A stretch of 64,000 bases of DNA from UBA4744 sp963707435 (lineage in GTDB: Bacteria > Actinomycetota > Acidimicrobiia > Spongiisociales > UBA4744). Under the pieces are notes generated by a model, which was given only the letters and a program-made list of their open reading frames with translations, made no database searches and had not been told where the DNA came from. Shown here piece by piece: positions 45,107 through 53,315 of the stretch. The translations under genes and the position numbers were made by a program. The stretch covers positions 62,001-126,000 of the forward strand of contig CAVPPF010000007.1 of the NCBI GenBank assembly GCA_963707435.1. Direction: 5' to 3'. How positions within the stretch are numbered: position 1 is the first letter of the stretch; every line of letters starts with the position of its first letter.

Positions 45107-45554
45107 GGAGGTGCTCCACGAGCACCCGTTCTTCAAGGGAATGAACGATCAGCATCTTGCATTCCTGGTGTCCGTTGCCCGGCCGCTGCACATCGAACCC
45201 AACCATTTCATGTTCCGGCAGGGGGGTGGCGCGGACTGTTTCCTGGTGCTCTACCGGGGCGACATGGCCATCGAGTTACACGTCGGGGCGAAAGGTGCTC
45301 GCATCATCCAAACGGTCGGCCCCGGTGAAGTCATCGGCTGGTCGTGGATGTATCCACCTCACCGCTGGATGTACGACGGCCGTGCTCTGAACACGGTCGA
45401 CTGCCTCTGTCTCGATGGTGAGTCGGTACGAAACCACATGGCGGATGACCACGAATTCGGTTTTGAAATACTCCGGCGGTTCGGTGAGGTCATTGTTGAG
45501 TCCCTCAACCGCACGCGTCTGCAACTGCTCGATGTGTATGGCCCTGGCGACTGA
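45093..45554 (+). CDS. Cyclic nucleotide-binding domain protein inside hydrogenase operon
   Basis: A 153-residue protein consisting of one cNMP-binding beta-roll (FMFRQGGGADCFLVLYRGDMAIEL, then GPGEVIGWSWMYPPHRW) and its closing helices. There is no helix-turn-helix, so it is not a transcription factor of the Crp type. The canonical phosphate-binding arginine position appears changed. The ATG has GAGGAG 7 bases upstream and overlaps the end of hyhB, while its own end overlaps hyhG, so it is translated with the hydrogenase. It may sense a nucleotide and modulate the enzyme (inference). Confidence 0.85.
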   Translation: MLSPEEVLHEHPFFKGMNDQHLAFLVSVARPLHIEPNHFMFRQGGGADCFLVLYRGDMAIELHVGAKGARIIQTVGPGEVIGWSWMYPPHRWMYDGRALNTVDCLCLDGESVRNHMADDHEFGFEILRRFGEVIVESLNRTRLQLLDVYGPGD

Positions 45555-46392
45555 CCCCGCTCGCCTCGCCGGCGCCGACCCGATGGTCCCCAGGTTCATG
45601 GCCCTGCGCGATATCTGGGACGACACGGACGACACGTTCACGATGGAACTCGATCCGGGTCCGGACGGTTTCTCCTTCCGGCCCGGCCAGTTCAACATGC
45701 TGTACGTGTTCGGAGTAGGCGAAGTTCCCATCTCGATCAGCGGAGATCCTTCAGTCCCCGGCCGGCTTCTCCACACGGTGCGGGGCGTCGGCCCGGTGAC
45801 GACGGCGATGCGGGACCTCGTTGCCGGAGACCCAATCGGAGTACGCGGCCCCTTCGGCGCGCCCTGGCCCGTCGGGCTGGCTTCGAGCCGGGATGTGGTG
45901 TTCGTCGCCGGCGGGATCGGCCTGGCCCCCCTGCGGCCGGCTCTTTATCACGTGCTGAACCATCGGGCCGACTACGAACGCGTCACGTTGCTGTACGGCG
46001 TGCGGTCGCCACGAGATCTCCTGTTTGAAGATGAGGTTTCGGAGTGGCGGGGTCGCTTCGACATGGAGGTGGGAGTCACCGTCGATACGGCCGACCGCAA
46101 GTGGCGCGGCTCGGTTGGCGTCGTGACCAAGCTCGTTCCGCGCGCTCCGTTCGATCCTTACGGGACGGTTGCCTTCATCTGCGGTCCGGAGATCATGATG
46201 CACTTCGCGGCGGAGGCGCTGGTCAAGCGAGGCGTGCGCCCCGGACGAATCCACCTCTCGATGGAACGGAACATGAAATGCGGGATCGGTCTCTGCGGAC
46301 ACTGCCAGTTCGGGAAGGATTTCGTGTGCAAGGACGGTCCTGTGTTCACCTACGAATCCGTCCATCCTCGCCTCGACATCCGGGAGGTGTGA
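45538..46392 (+). CDS. hyhG: Group 3b hydrogenase, gamma (FAD/NAD(P)-binding) subunit
   Basis: A 284-residue diaphorase subunit of the ferredoxin-NADP reductase fold. FAD binding is seen in FSFRPGQFNMLYV, NAD(P) binding in VVFVAGGIGLAPLRP and the C-terminal FICGPEIMM, and a 2Fe-2S site in MKCGIGLCGHCQFG with a later cysteine (FVCKDGP). It exchanges electrons between NAD(P)H and the Fe-S chain. The start may be ATG 45538 or 45532; both overlap the cNMP-binding gene. Confidence 0.9.
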   Translation: MALATDPARLAGADPMVPRFMALRDIWDDTDDTFTMELDPGPDGFSFRPGQFNMLYVFGVGEVPISISGDPSVPGRLLHTVRGVGPVTTAMRDLVAGDPIGVRGPFGAPWPVGLASSRDVVFVAGGIGLAPLRPALYHVLNHRADYERVTLLYGVRSPRDLLFEDEVSEWRGRFDMEVGVTVDTADRKWRGSVGVVTKLVPRAPFDPYGTVAFICGPEIMMHFAAEALVKRGVRPGRIHLSMERNMKCGIGLCGHCQFGKDFVCKDGPVFTYESVHPRLDIREV

Positions 46393-46393
46393 T

Positions 46394-47203
46394 GTGACGA
46401 CGCGCATGGTTCCGATCACCAGACCCAAGCTGGCCGTTTTCAAGTTCGCTTCCTGTGATGGATGCCAGCTGAGCCTGCTCGATTGCGAAGATGAGCTGCT
46501 CGCGGTGGCAGGTGCCGTGGATATCGCCAACTTCCCGGAGGCCTCCCGCGCCGTCGAGGAGGGCCCCTACGACCTTTCCCTCGTCGAGGGATCGATTACC
46601 ACGGCCCATGACGCCGAGCGGATCAAAGAAGTCCGGGCGCAGTCAAAGTTCCTCGTTTCCATCGGAGCCTGTGCGACCGCCGGTGGCATTCAAGCGCTCA
46701 GGAACTGGAAAGATGTCGATGATTTCACCCGCATCGTGTATGCGACCCCCGAGTTCATTTCGACGCTCGATCGATCCACGCCGATTTCTTCCCATGTCGA
46801 AGTTGACTTCGAGCTCCGGGGATGCCCGATCGCGAAGTCCCAGCTGCTCGAAATCGTTGCCGCTTTCTTGCAGGGCCGTCGTCCGAACATCCCCACCTAC
46901 AGCGTGTGTGTCGAGTGCAAGCGGCGCGGGACTCCCTGTGTCATGGTGGCAAACGGTACGCCGTGTCTCGGCCCGGTGACGCAGGCCGGTTGCGGGGCTC
47001 TCTGTCCCGCCTACAACCGCGGCTGCTACGGGTGCTTCGGACCGATGGAATCCCCGAACACCGCGGCCCTGAGCAGGTGGTGGCAAGCCGAGCTGAAGGT
47101 GCCGGTCTCCGACCTGGTTGCCGCCTACCGGGGATTCAACGCCTATGCGGAAGCTTTCAAGACCGCAGGCGATGCGTTTGAGCTGGGGGAATCTGGTGAC
47201 TGA
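46394..47203 (+). CDS. hyhS: Group 3b NiFe hydrogenase small subunit
   Basis: A 269-residue small subunit that holds the proximal 4Fe-4S cluster. C21 and C24 lie in FASCDGCQLSLLD, followed by SIGACATAGGI, ELRGCPIAKSQL and a cysteine-rich C-terminal part (CVECKRRGTPCV, CLGPVTQAGCGALCPAYNRGCYGCFG). There is no Tat signal, so the enzyme is cytoplasmic. The GTG start lies 1 base after hyhG. The end overlaps the large subunit by 8 bases. Confidence 0.92.
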   Translation: MTTRMVPITRPKLAVFKFASCDGCQLSLLDCEDELLAVAGAVDIANFPEASRAVEEGPYDLSLVEGSITTAHDAERIKEVRAQSKFLVSIGACATAGGIQALRNWKDVDDFTRIVYATPEFISTLDRSTPISSHVEVDFELRGCPIAKSQLLEIVAAFLQGRRPNIPTYSVCVECKRRGTPCVMVANGTPCLGPVTQAGCGALCPAYNRGCYGCFGPMESPNTAALSRWWQAELKVPVSDLVAAYRGFNAYAEAFKTAGDAFELGESGD

Positions 47204-48485
47204 GAAAACGATCAAAGTCGATTACCTGGCCAGAGTCGAGGGCGAAGGCGCCATGTACGTGAAGATGAAGGAGGGCAAGGTTGTCGACCTGCACTTCAAG
47301 ATCTTCGAACCCCCCAGGTTCTTCGAGGCATTCCTGCGCGGCCGTTCGTATCGCGACGCTCCGGATATCACCTCCCGAATCTGTGGCATCTGCCCGGTCG
47401 CCTACCAAACCAGTGCGGTGAACGCCATCGAGGACGCCTTCGGGATGACCGTGCCGGACTCCATCCGCGAACTGCGCAAGCTGATCTACTGCGGCGAGTG
47501 GATCGAGAGCCACGCCCTCCACGTGTACATGCTCCATGCACCCGACTTTCTTGGCTACGAGTCCGCCATCCACATGGCCCGGGACTATCCGGCAATCGTC
47601 GAACGGGGCCTGCGCCTCAAGAAGATCGGCAACGATCTGCTCGCACTCATCGGCGGGAGAGAGATTCACCCGATCAACCCGCGCACGGGAGGGTTCTACC
47701 GGGCGCCGACCCGGGCGGAACTCGAAGCCCTGGTCGACGATCTCCAGTGGGCCCGTGACGCGGCCGTCGCGACAACTGCCTGGGTTGCCGGCCTCGATTT
47801 CGCCGACTTCGAACAGGACTACGAGTTCGTTGCCCTAACCCATCCGGACGAATATGCGGTCGTCGACGGCCGGATCATCTCCAATCGCGGTCTCGACATC
47901 TCCGCTCAGGAATGGGGAGACGTCTTCGAAGAACGTCACGTGGAATGGTCAAATGCGCTCCACGCCGTGATCAAGGAGCGCGGGGCCTTCATGACCGGCC
48001 CCAACGCCCGGTACAGCCTCGGATTCGAGAAGCTCTATCCGGTTGCCCGGCAAGCTGCACAGAAAGCCGGACTCGGCCCGACCTGCACGAACCCGTTCAA
48101 GAGCATCGTCGTTCGGGCGGTTGAAATCGTCCAGGCGTGTGAAGAGGCCCTTCGCATCATCGACCGCTACGAGATGCCGGCCAGCCCGGCCGTCCCCGCC
48201 ACCCCCCGGGCGGGAGTCGGCCATGGAGTGAGCGAAGCGCCGCGGGGGATCTGCTACCACCGGTACGAATTCGATGCCGATGGGGTGATCCTCGACTGCC
48301 AGATCGTCCCCCCGACTTCGCAGAATCAACTCCGCATCGAGGAGGATCTCTGGAGCTACGTACCGAAGTATGCGCACCTCTCGGACGATGAGCTGCAATG
48401 GCAGCTCGAGCAGGCCATTCGCAACTACGACCCGTGCATCTCTTGTGCCACACACTTTCTGGATCTCACGGTTGAGCGGAGCTGA
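47196..48485 (+). CDS. hyhL: Group 3b NiFe hydrogenase large (catalytic) subunit
   Basis: A 429-residue catalytic subunit. NiFe ligands are C63 and C66 (RICGICP) and C414 and C417 (DPCISCATH). All four are cysteine, so this is not a NiFeSe enzyme. Nine residues (FLDLTVERS) follow H420 and should be removed by the maturation protease encoded next. Groups with this set of subunits couple H2 to NADP and, in mycobacteria, are made under hypoxia. The GTG at 47196 has GGGGGA upstream. Genes for nickel insertion and CN/CO ligand synthesis (hypA-F) are not in the window. Confidence 0.93.
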   Translation: MTEKTIKVDYLARVEGEGAMYVKMKEGKVVDLHFKIFEPPRFFEAFLRGRSYRDAPDITSRICGICPVAYQTSAVNAIEDAFGMTVPDSIRELRKLIYCGEWIESHALHVYMLHAPDFLGYESAIHMARDYPAIVERGLRLKKIGNDLLALIGGREIHPINPRTGGFYRAPTRAELEALVDDLQWARDAAVATTAWVAGLDFADFEQDYEFVALTHPDEYAVVDGRIISNRGLDISAQEWGDVFEERHVEWSNALHAVIKERGAFMTGPNARYSLGFEKLYPVARQAAQKAGLGPTCTNPFKSIVVRAVEIVQACEEALRIIDRYEMPASPAVPATPRAGVGHGVSEAPRGICYHRYEFDADGVILDCQIVPPTSQNQLRIEEDLWSYVPKYAHLSDDELQWQLEQAIRNYDPCISCATHFLDLTVERS

Positions 48486-48928
48486 TGCCGGCGCTCGTCA
48501 TCGGTATCGGGAACACGGTTCGCGGGGATGACGCCGTCGGGCTGCGGGTCGTCGAGCGACTCGGGCTTTCCGAAACCGTCGTTCAGCACGACGGCGAACC
48601 GGCGTCGCTCATCGCCCTGTGGGAAGGTCACGACGAGGTCGTGCTCGTCGACGCAGTCACGTCCGGTCGAGATGCGGGCACGTTGGTCGAAATCGATGCG
48701 ACCACATCGATCCTTCCGTCCGGGATGTGCCATTCCACCCATGCGCTCGGACCGGCGGAAGCTGTTGAGTTGGCCCGGGCCCTTGGAAAGCTGCCGCCCA
48801 GGATCACGCTGGTGGGAATCGAAGGAGCCGACTACTCGTTCGGGGCGGGATTGTCGGCCGAGGTCTCGCAGGCGGTTGCCGGGGCGGTCAGAAGGGTGCA
48901 GCTCCTCGCCTCGGAGCGCGCAGACTGA
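48485..48928 (+). CDS. Hydrogenase maturation protease (HycI/HyaD family)
   Basis: A 147-residue nickel-dependent endopeptidase that trims the C-terminus of the large subunit after nickel insertion. The fold markers are VIGIGNTVRGDDAVGLRV at the N-terminus (with the metal-binding acidic residue in GDD), VVLVDAVTSG and the histidine in SGMCHSTHALGP. The ATG overlaps the stop of hyhL by one base (TGATG). It is the last gene of the operon; a gap of 148 bases follows before dtd. Confidence 0.9.
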   Translation: MPALVIGIGNTVRGDDAVGLRVVERLGLSETVVQHDGEPASLIALWEGHDEVVLVDAVTSGRDAGTLVEIDATTSILPSGMCHSTHALGPAEAVELARALGKLPPRITLVGIEGADYSFGAGLSAEVSQAVAGAVRRVQLLASERAD

Positions 48929-49076
48929 ACAAGGAAGGCACTGCGCAGCCCCCCTTCCGATTGGAGCGGTCTCCAACGGCCAACGGCCCTCCGGTGGGCG
49001 CGCCCGAGGAGCCGCAAGGTGTGCAGATATGCCGGTTCGTGGACGGCCCGAAGATCCCGCGGCTACATTCGGTCCC

Positions 49077-49532
49077 ATGCGAGCAGTCGTGCAAAGGGTG
49101 AGCGAGGCGGCAGTCAGCGTCGCAGGCGAAACGATCGGACGGATCGGGTCTGGACTCGTCGTCCTTGTTGGGATCGGGCCGGCCGACACCGGCGACGATG
49201 TTGCGGCGATATCGGCGAAGCTGGCCGCGCTGCGCGTCTTTCGCGACGACGACGGAAAGATGAATCGGTCGATCGCTGATGTTGCCGGCGAGTGCTTGAT
49301 CATCAGTCAGTTCACGTTGCTGGGCGATGTGAAAAAGGGCAGGCGGCCGTCTTTCGCCGGTGCCGCACAGCCCGAGCTCGCCCAACCTCTGGTTGCCGAG
49401 CTGGCGGCGCAACTCCGCGCTCAGGGGATTGCGGTTCAGGAGGGCTGGTTTGGGGCGGTGATGCAGGTTTCCCTGATCAACGATGGCCCCGTGACCATCG
49501 TGATCGATACCGACCACGGGAAGATTTGCTAG
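49077..49532 (+). CDS. dtd: D-aminoacyl-tRNA deacylase
   Basis: A 151-residue homodimeric enzyme that removes D-amino acids (and glycine mischarged on tRNA-Ala) from tRNA. It has the N-terminus MRAVVQRVSEAAVSV, the active-site SQFTLL near residue 80 and the cis-Gly-Pro region NDGPVTIV near residue 138. The ATG is preceded by TACATT at 49064-49069, 7 bases away, indicating a leaderless mRNA. It converges with the DsbA-like gene. Confidence 0.93.
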   Translation: MRAVVQRVSEAAVSVAGETIGRIGSGLVVLVGIGPADTGDDVAAISAKLAALRVFRDDDGKMNRSIADVAGECLIISQFTLLGDVKKGRRPSFAGAAQPELAQPLVAELAAQLRAQGIAVQEGWFGAVMQVSLINDGPVTIVIDTDHGKIC

Positions 49533-49535
49533 CCG

Positions 49536-50171
49536 CTAGTCCGCAATGGTGCCGAACTGAATCAGCTCCTCGTACACCGACGGGTGATCGGAGACGATGA
49601 TGGGAATGTCTCGTTCGGTGCGGTACGTGATGCCGGGGTTGTGGTGGGAGGTGCCGTCGGCCAGGACGATCTGAGGAGACCCGCTGATCTCCTGAGCGCC
49701 CGCCTCGCTGAGGTCCGCCATCACGGCTTTGCGGAACCTGCCGTCATCGAGCGCAACTCCCAGCTGGTCGGCCATGAGGCCTTCGAGTTCCGCTACCGCC
49801 AGCAGCCGGCTGCGGATCCCGAGGTTGTGTCCGTGCAGGAACACGGCTCTCCGGAGCGCGAGATCGAACGACTCGCCGATTTCCTGGCCCTGGGAGAACC
49901 CCCACTTCTGGGCTTCGAACGCGGCGAGGTTGCTGGTCGGCCACGCGTCGGTCTGCAGGGCGCTGAAGGCGGTCGGTTCGAGCTGGGCCAGCGCAACCAC
50001 CTCGCGTTTGGTCGTTTCCGCGGTGACCACATCTCCGGCGGTCAACTCTCTCGGGTACGACCGGTGATCAAAGATCAGGTGGTCGGCTCCCAGATGGTCT
50101 CGCATCCGGTGCAGACGGAGGACGGCGACGTATGCCCACGGACAGTGGATGTCGCTCCAGATAGTGATCAT
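49536..50171 (-). CDS. DsbA-family thioredoxin-like protein
   Basis: A 211-residue protein of the DsbA/FrnE-type thioredoxin fold with an inserted helical domain. The active-site region is SDIHCPWAYVA, so the CxxC is reduced to a single cysteine (C-P-W-A). The C-terminal cis-proline loop is seen in ISGSPQIVLADG. FrnE-like relatives act as isomerases or disulfide oxidoreductases. With one cysteine, a glutathione- or mycothiol-type transferase or isomerase role is more likely than disulfide exchange. There is no signal peptide, so it acts in the cytoplasm. Confidence 0.82.
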   Translation of the reverse strand: MITIWSDIHCPWAYVAVLRLHRMRDHLGADHLIFDHRSYPRELTAGDVVTAETTKREVVALAQLEPTAFSALQTDAWPTSNLAAFEAQKWGFSQGQEIGESFDLALRRAVFLHGHNLGIRSRLLAVAELEGLMADQLGVALDDGRFRKAVMADLSEAGAQEISGSPQIVLADGTSHHNPGITYRTERDIPIIVSDHPSVYEELIQFGTIAD

Positions 50172-50252
50172 CGGTGTACTTCCTCCATGGGTCGAGGTCT
50201 GCTTTCAAGCTAGTGCGGAGAAGCCGGCACGCGCGCCGTGCGTGGGCCGAGG

Positions 50253-53200
50253 TCAGCCGTTGGCAGCAACCCAGTCACGACCGGCCGGACAAAACCTGAT
50301 GAAATCACACGAGCGGCAAGCCGGCGATGGAGCAGGTTCCCAGTTCTCCCGGCGAATCTGTCCGATGAGCTCGCCGACGTGGCGGCGAGCTCTCACGAGC
50401 CAGTCCGCGTCGACCGGTTCACTGACCTCGGCCAGCTCGCCTCCCAGGTAGGCGAACGTGACGAGGACGGAGTCCGGTTTCGTCGGAGCGAACTCCACCT
50501 CGTCGACCGCCAGTGCGTACGCCTCGAGCTGGACCCGGGCCGAGGTCTGCCGGGACGGTCGGCCGCTCTTGAAATCGACAACCTCCCAGGTGCCGGGTTC
50601 CGGCTCGTAGATGGCGTCGATCCGTCCATTCAGGCGGGCGCCATCCGCGATCTCGAGGTCAAAGGGCACCTCGACGAACCGGGGCCGGGACTCGGCGAAA
50701 CGGGACGTGCGGTAGGTCGTGAATGGATCCGTATCGCTCCGGGCGGTCGGAGCCTCGTCCACCGCCACGTCGTAGGTTTCGAGGTCGGCTTCTTCGAGGG
50801 GTACCACCCCGAGGCTGTGCAGCTCGATGCGGCGGTGGATCTCGACGCCTCGGCGGGCCGCCCGGGAAGGGCGCCGGGGGAGTGGATCCACCGCAGTCCA
50901 GAAGTACCGCTTGGGGCAGGTGGCATAGGTGACGAGTCCGGTGACGGAAGTTCTCAATGGAGCGTCGGCCGCCGGGTCGGGTGGTTCCGGCAGGCCTTCG
51001 AGGACCAGCTCGAGCTGCCGGTGGTGGCTCGTGAACGCGGCGGAGTCATCGCCGGCCGCACGCAGGGGCCAGCCGGGGTCGTTGATCGTCGTCCGGAGGG
51101 CAGCTTGCCAGCTTTCGGGGAAGTGCGGGTCGGGAGCGCCGACGGAGTCTCCGATGCGGAGGAAGTCCGGCGGCGAGCCCTCCGACTCCTCGATGTGGCG
51201 AGTGAGCGTGCCGGGAACCGCTCGAATCGCTTCAAAGAGCGGGCTGGGCCGTTTGGGCCTGCCGGTGGAGTACCAGAAGGCCCCCGTGGCGTAGAGACGG
51301 TGTTTCGCTCTGGTCACGGCGACGTAGGCGGTTCGCCACTCCTGGGAGCGATGGCGCGCTTCGAGGATCGCCTTCGTTGCGGTGCTGCCCGGATCCTCAT
51401 CGAGCCGCAGCTCGACGGGAAGGACCTTCGGATATCGGCCCGGATCCTCGAGGCCACCGTGGGCCGAGCTGGGGAAGGTCCCCGATGCCACCGCCGGCAC
51501 GAACACGGTGCCCCACTCGAGGCCCTTGGCGCGATGAACGGTCAACATGGAGACTGCGTCCTCGTTGCTGAGCCGGGCCGTGTCCAGTTCCTCGGAGCCG
51601 GCATCTTCGTCGAGCAGGTCGAGGTAGTCGAGAAAGGCATCGAGCGACGGCCGGCCCTCCAAGGGGCTCCAGTCCTCAGCCAGATCGAGGAACCGGTAGA
51701 GGTTCAGGCGAGCCGTGAGCCGGGCGGCCCCGTCGAGAGCCTCGACTTCGGCCCAGGCTCCTGTGCCGTCCAGGATGCGGCGGCACAACTCGACGAGGGT
51801 CACTGCCTGGGCCTCGGCGAGCAGGTGGCGGTAGAGGCCGCGGAAGTCGCTCAACCGTTGGCGAGCTTCGGGTGTGAGGGCTTCGACCTGCTCGAGTTGA
51901 TCGACCGCCTCGAGCATTGCCCAACCCGGGGCCTCCTCGTCGCCGTCGACCTGGTCCCGGGTCTGGCTGCGCACCCAATCGGCCAGCGGCGCCAGATCTC
52001 CGAGACCGAGACGAAACCGGGCCCCGAGCAGGATGCGCACGAGCGAGGGAGCGTCGTCCGGTCGTCCGATCAATCGCAACCAGGCGTGGAGGTCGACAAC
52101 CTCGGGTACCTGCAGGAGGCCCCCGAGTGCGGCGACTTCGACCGGGACGTCCTCGTCCTGCAGGGCCTCGCGAACGAGATGGATCTGACGGTTCTTCCGG
52201 AAGAGGATGCCGATGTCCCGCCACGCGACCCCGTCTTCGTCGTGGAGCCTCCGGACCTCGCCCGCCAACCAGCGTGCTTCATCGACTGCACTGTGGAACC
52301 ACGACACCTCCACGTGGCCTTCCCCTGCGTCGGGGGCAGCTTGCAGTGCCGCAACGCCTCCCTCGCTGCCGATTTCCTTTTTCACCCGGTTGGCTGTTTC
52401 GATGATGGCGCGATCGCACCGACGATTGATGCTCAGCGTCAGCGTGGCCGACGGGGTGCCGTCCTCGTCCGGGAAGTGATGGGGGAACCCTGCGAAGTTC
52501 CAGAAAGAAGCTCCCCGCCATTCGTAGATGGTCTGGTCGGGATCGCCGACGGCGGTCACCGGGAACCCGCCGCCGAAGACCCTCAGCAAGAGCTCCCGCT
52601 GGGCCGGATTGGTGTCCTGGTATTCGTCGAGCAGCACGACGCGATAGCGCTCCCGGATGCGCTGAGCCACGCCGATCTCTCCGACAACCTCGTAGGCGAG
52701 TGTGATGAGGTCCGAGAAATCGACCGCGTGGTAGCGGCGCTTGATCTCGGCGTATCGTTCGAGCACGTGGGCCATTTCGACTCGTTGCTCCCACACCTCG
52801 TTGGGCGAGTCGGGCTGTGCGGCGATGAGTGCCGCCGGCTTGCGAAGGTGATCGCCGAGACGCCCGGCCAGCAGGACCAGGTCGTCGACGCGGCGACGGT
52901 GGAGCCTCACGTCGAGGTGTTGATAGGAGCCGCCGGCCAACGCCTGGGTGAGCAGCTCACGCTGGTACCCGGGTGTGATGAGCTGTGCGTCCCGTTCGAA
53001 ACCGACGATCGGTCCGAACTCGGTGAGGATGGAGTGGGCGAAGCCGTGATAGGTCGTGACCTCGACCTCGCGACCCATTCCGGCCAGGTCCGGCAAGTGG
53101 CGGCGCAGGCGGTCGCTGAGTTCCTCGGCGGCCTTGTTGGTGAAGGTGATTCCCAACGCGGCTTCCGGGTCGATGTGCTCGCGCTCAATCAGCGCGGCCA

Positions 53201-53315
53201 GGCGCATCGCCATCGTTGTTGTTTTCCCGGTGCCGGCCCCTGCCGAGATGCGGAGTGGCCGGAGCGGGTAGGCCGTCACGGCGTGCTGTTCGGTGGTGGG
53301 GATCACGGTGCTCAC
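50253..53315 (-). CDS. AdnB-like UvrD/RecB helicase-nuclease
   Basis: A 1020-residue superfamily 1A helicase fused to a RecB-type nuclease. Walker A is SAGAGTGKTT near residue 25, motif II VVLLDEYQDTN, motif III VGDPDQTIYEWRGA, motif V/VI TVHRAKGLEW and YVAVTRAKHRLY. The C-terminal nuclease has VVDFKSGRPSRQ and QLEAYAL, with cysteines near TCPKRYFW and CRSCDFIRFCP likely binding a 4Fe-4S cluster. The GTG overlaps the stop of the adnA-like gene (GTGA), so the two subunits are co-translated. In mycobacteria AdnAB processes double-strand break ends in place of RecBCD. Confidence 0.9.
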   Translation of the reverse strand: MSTVIPTTEQHAVTAYPLRPLRISAGAGTGKTTTMAMRLAALIEREHIDPEAALGITFTNKAAEELSDRLRRHLPDLAGMGREVEVTTYHGFAHSILTEFGPIVGFERDAQLITPGYQRELLTQALAGGSYQHLDVRLHRRRVDDLVLLAGRLGDHLRKPAALIAAQPDSPNEVWEQRVEMAHVLERYAEIKRRYHAVDFSDLITLAYEVVGEIGVAQRIRERYRVVLLDEYQDTNPAQRELLLRVFGGGFPVTAVGDPDQTIYEWRGASFWNFAGFPHHFPDEDGTPSATLTLSINRRCDRAIIETANRVKKEIGSEGGVAALQAAPDAGEGHVEVSWFHSAVDEARWLAGEVRRLHDEDGVAWRDIGILFRKNRQIHLVREALQDEDVPVEVAALGGLLQVPEVVDLHAWLRLIGRPDDAPSLVRILLGARFRLGLGDLAPLADWVRSQTRDQVDGDEEAPGWAMLEAVDQLEQVEALTPEARQRLSDFRGLYRHLLAEAQAVTLVELCRRILDGTGAWAEVEALDGAARLTARLNLYRFLDLAEDWSPLEGRPSLDAFLDYLDLLDEDAGSEELDTARLSNEDAVSMLTVHRAKGLEWGTVFVPAVASGTFPSSAHGGLEDPGRYPKVLPVELRLDEDPGSTATKAILEARHRSQEWRTAYVAVTRAKHRLYATGAFWYSTGRPKRPSPLFEAIRAVPGTLTRHIEESEGSPPDFLRIGDSVGAPDPHFPESWQAALRTTINDPGWPLRAAGDDSAAFTSHHRQLELVLEGLPEPPDPAADAPLRTSVTGLVTYATCPKRYFWTAVDPLPRRPSRAARRGVEIHRRIELHSLGVVPLEEADLETYDVAVDEAPTARSDTDPFTTYRTSRFAESRPRFVEVPFDLEIADGARLNGRIDAIYEPEPGTWEVVDFKSGRPSRQTSARVQLEAYALAVDEVEFAPTKPDSVLVTFAYLGGELAEVSEPVDADWLVRARRHVGELIGQIRRENWEPAPSPACRSCDFIRFCPAGRDWVAANG

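Noticed and set aside
47196..48485. Selenocysteine in the hydrogenase large subunit
   Set aside because: All four NiFe ligands are encoded by ordinary cysteine codons and the TGA at the end comes after the usual cleaved tail, so no read-through is needed.
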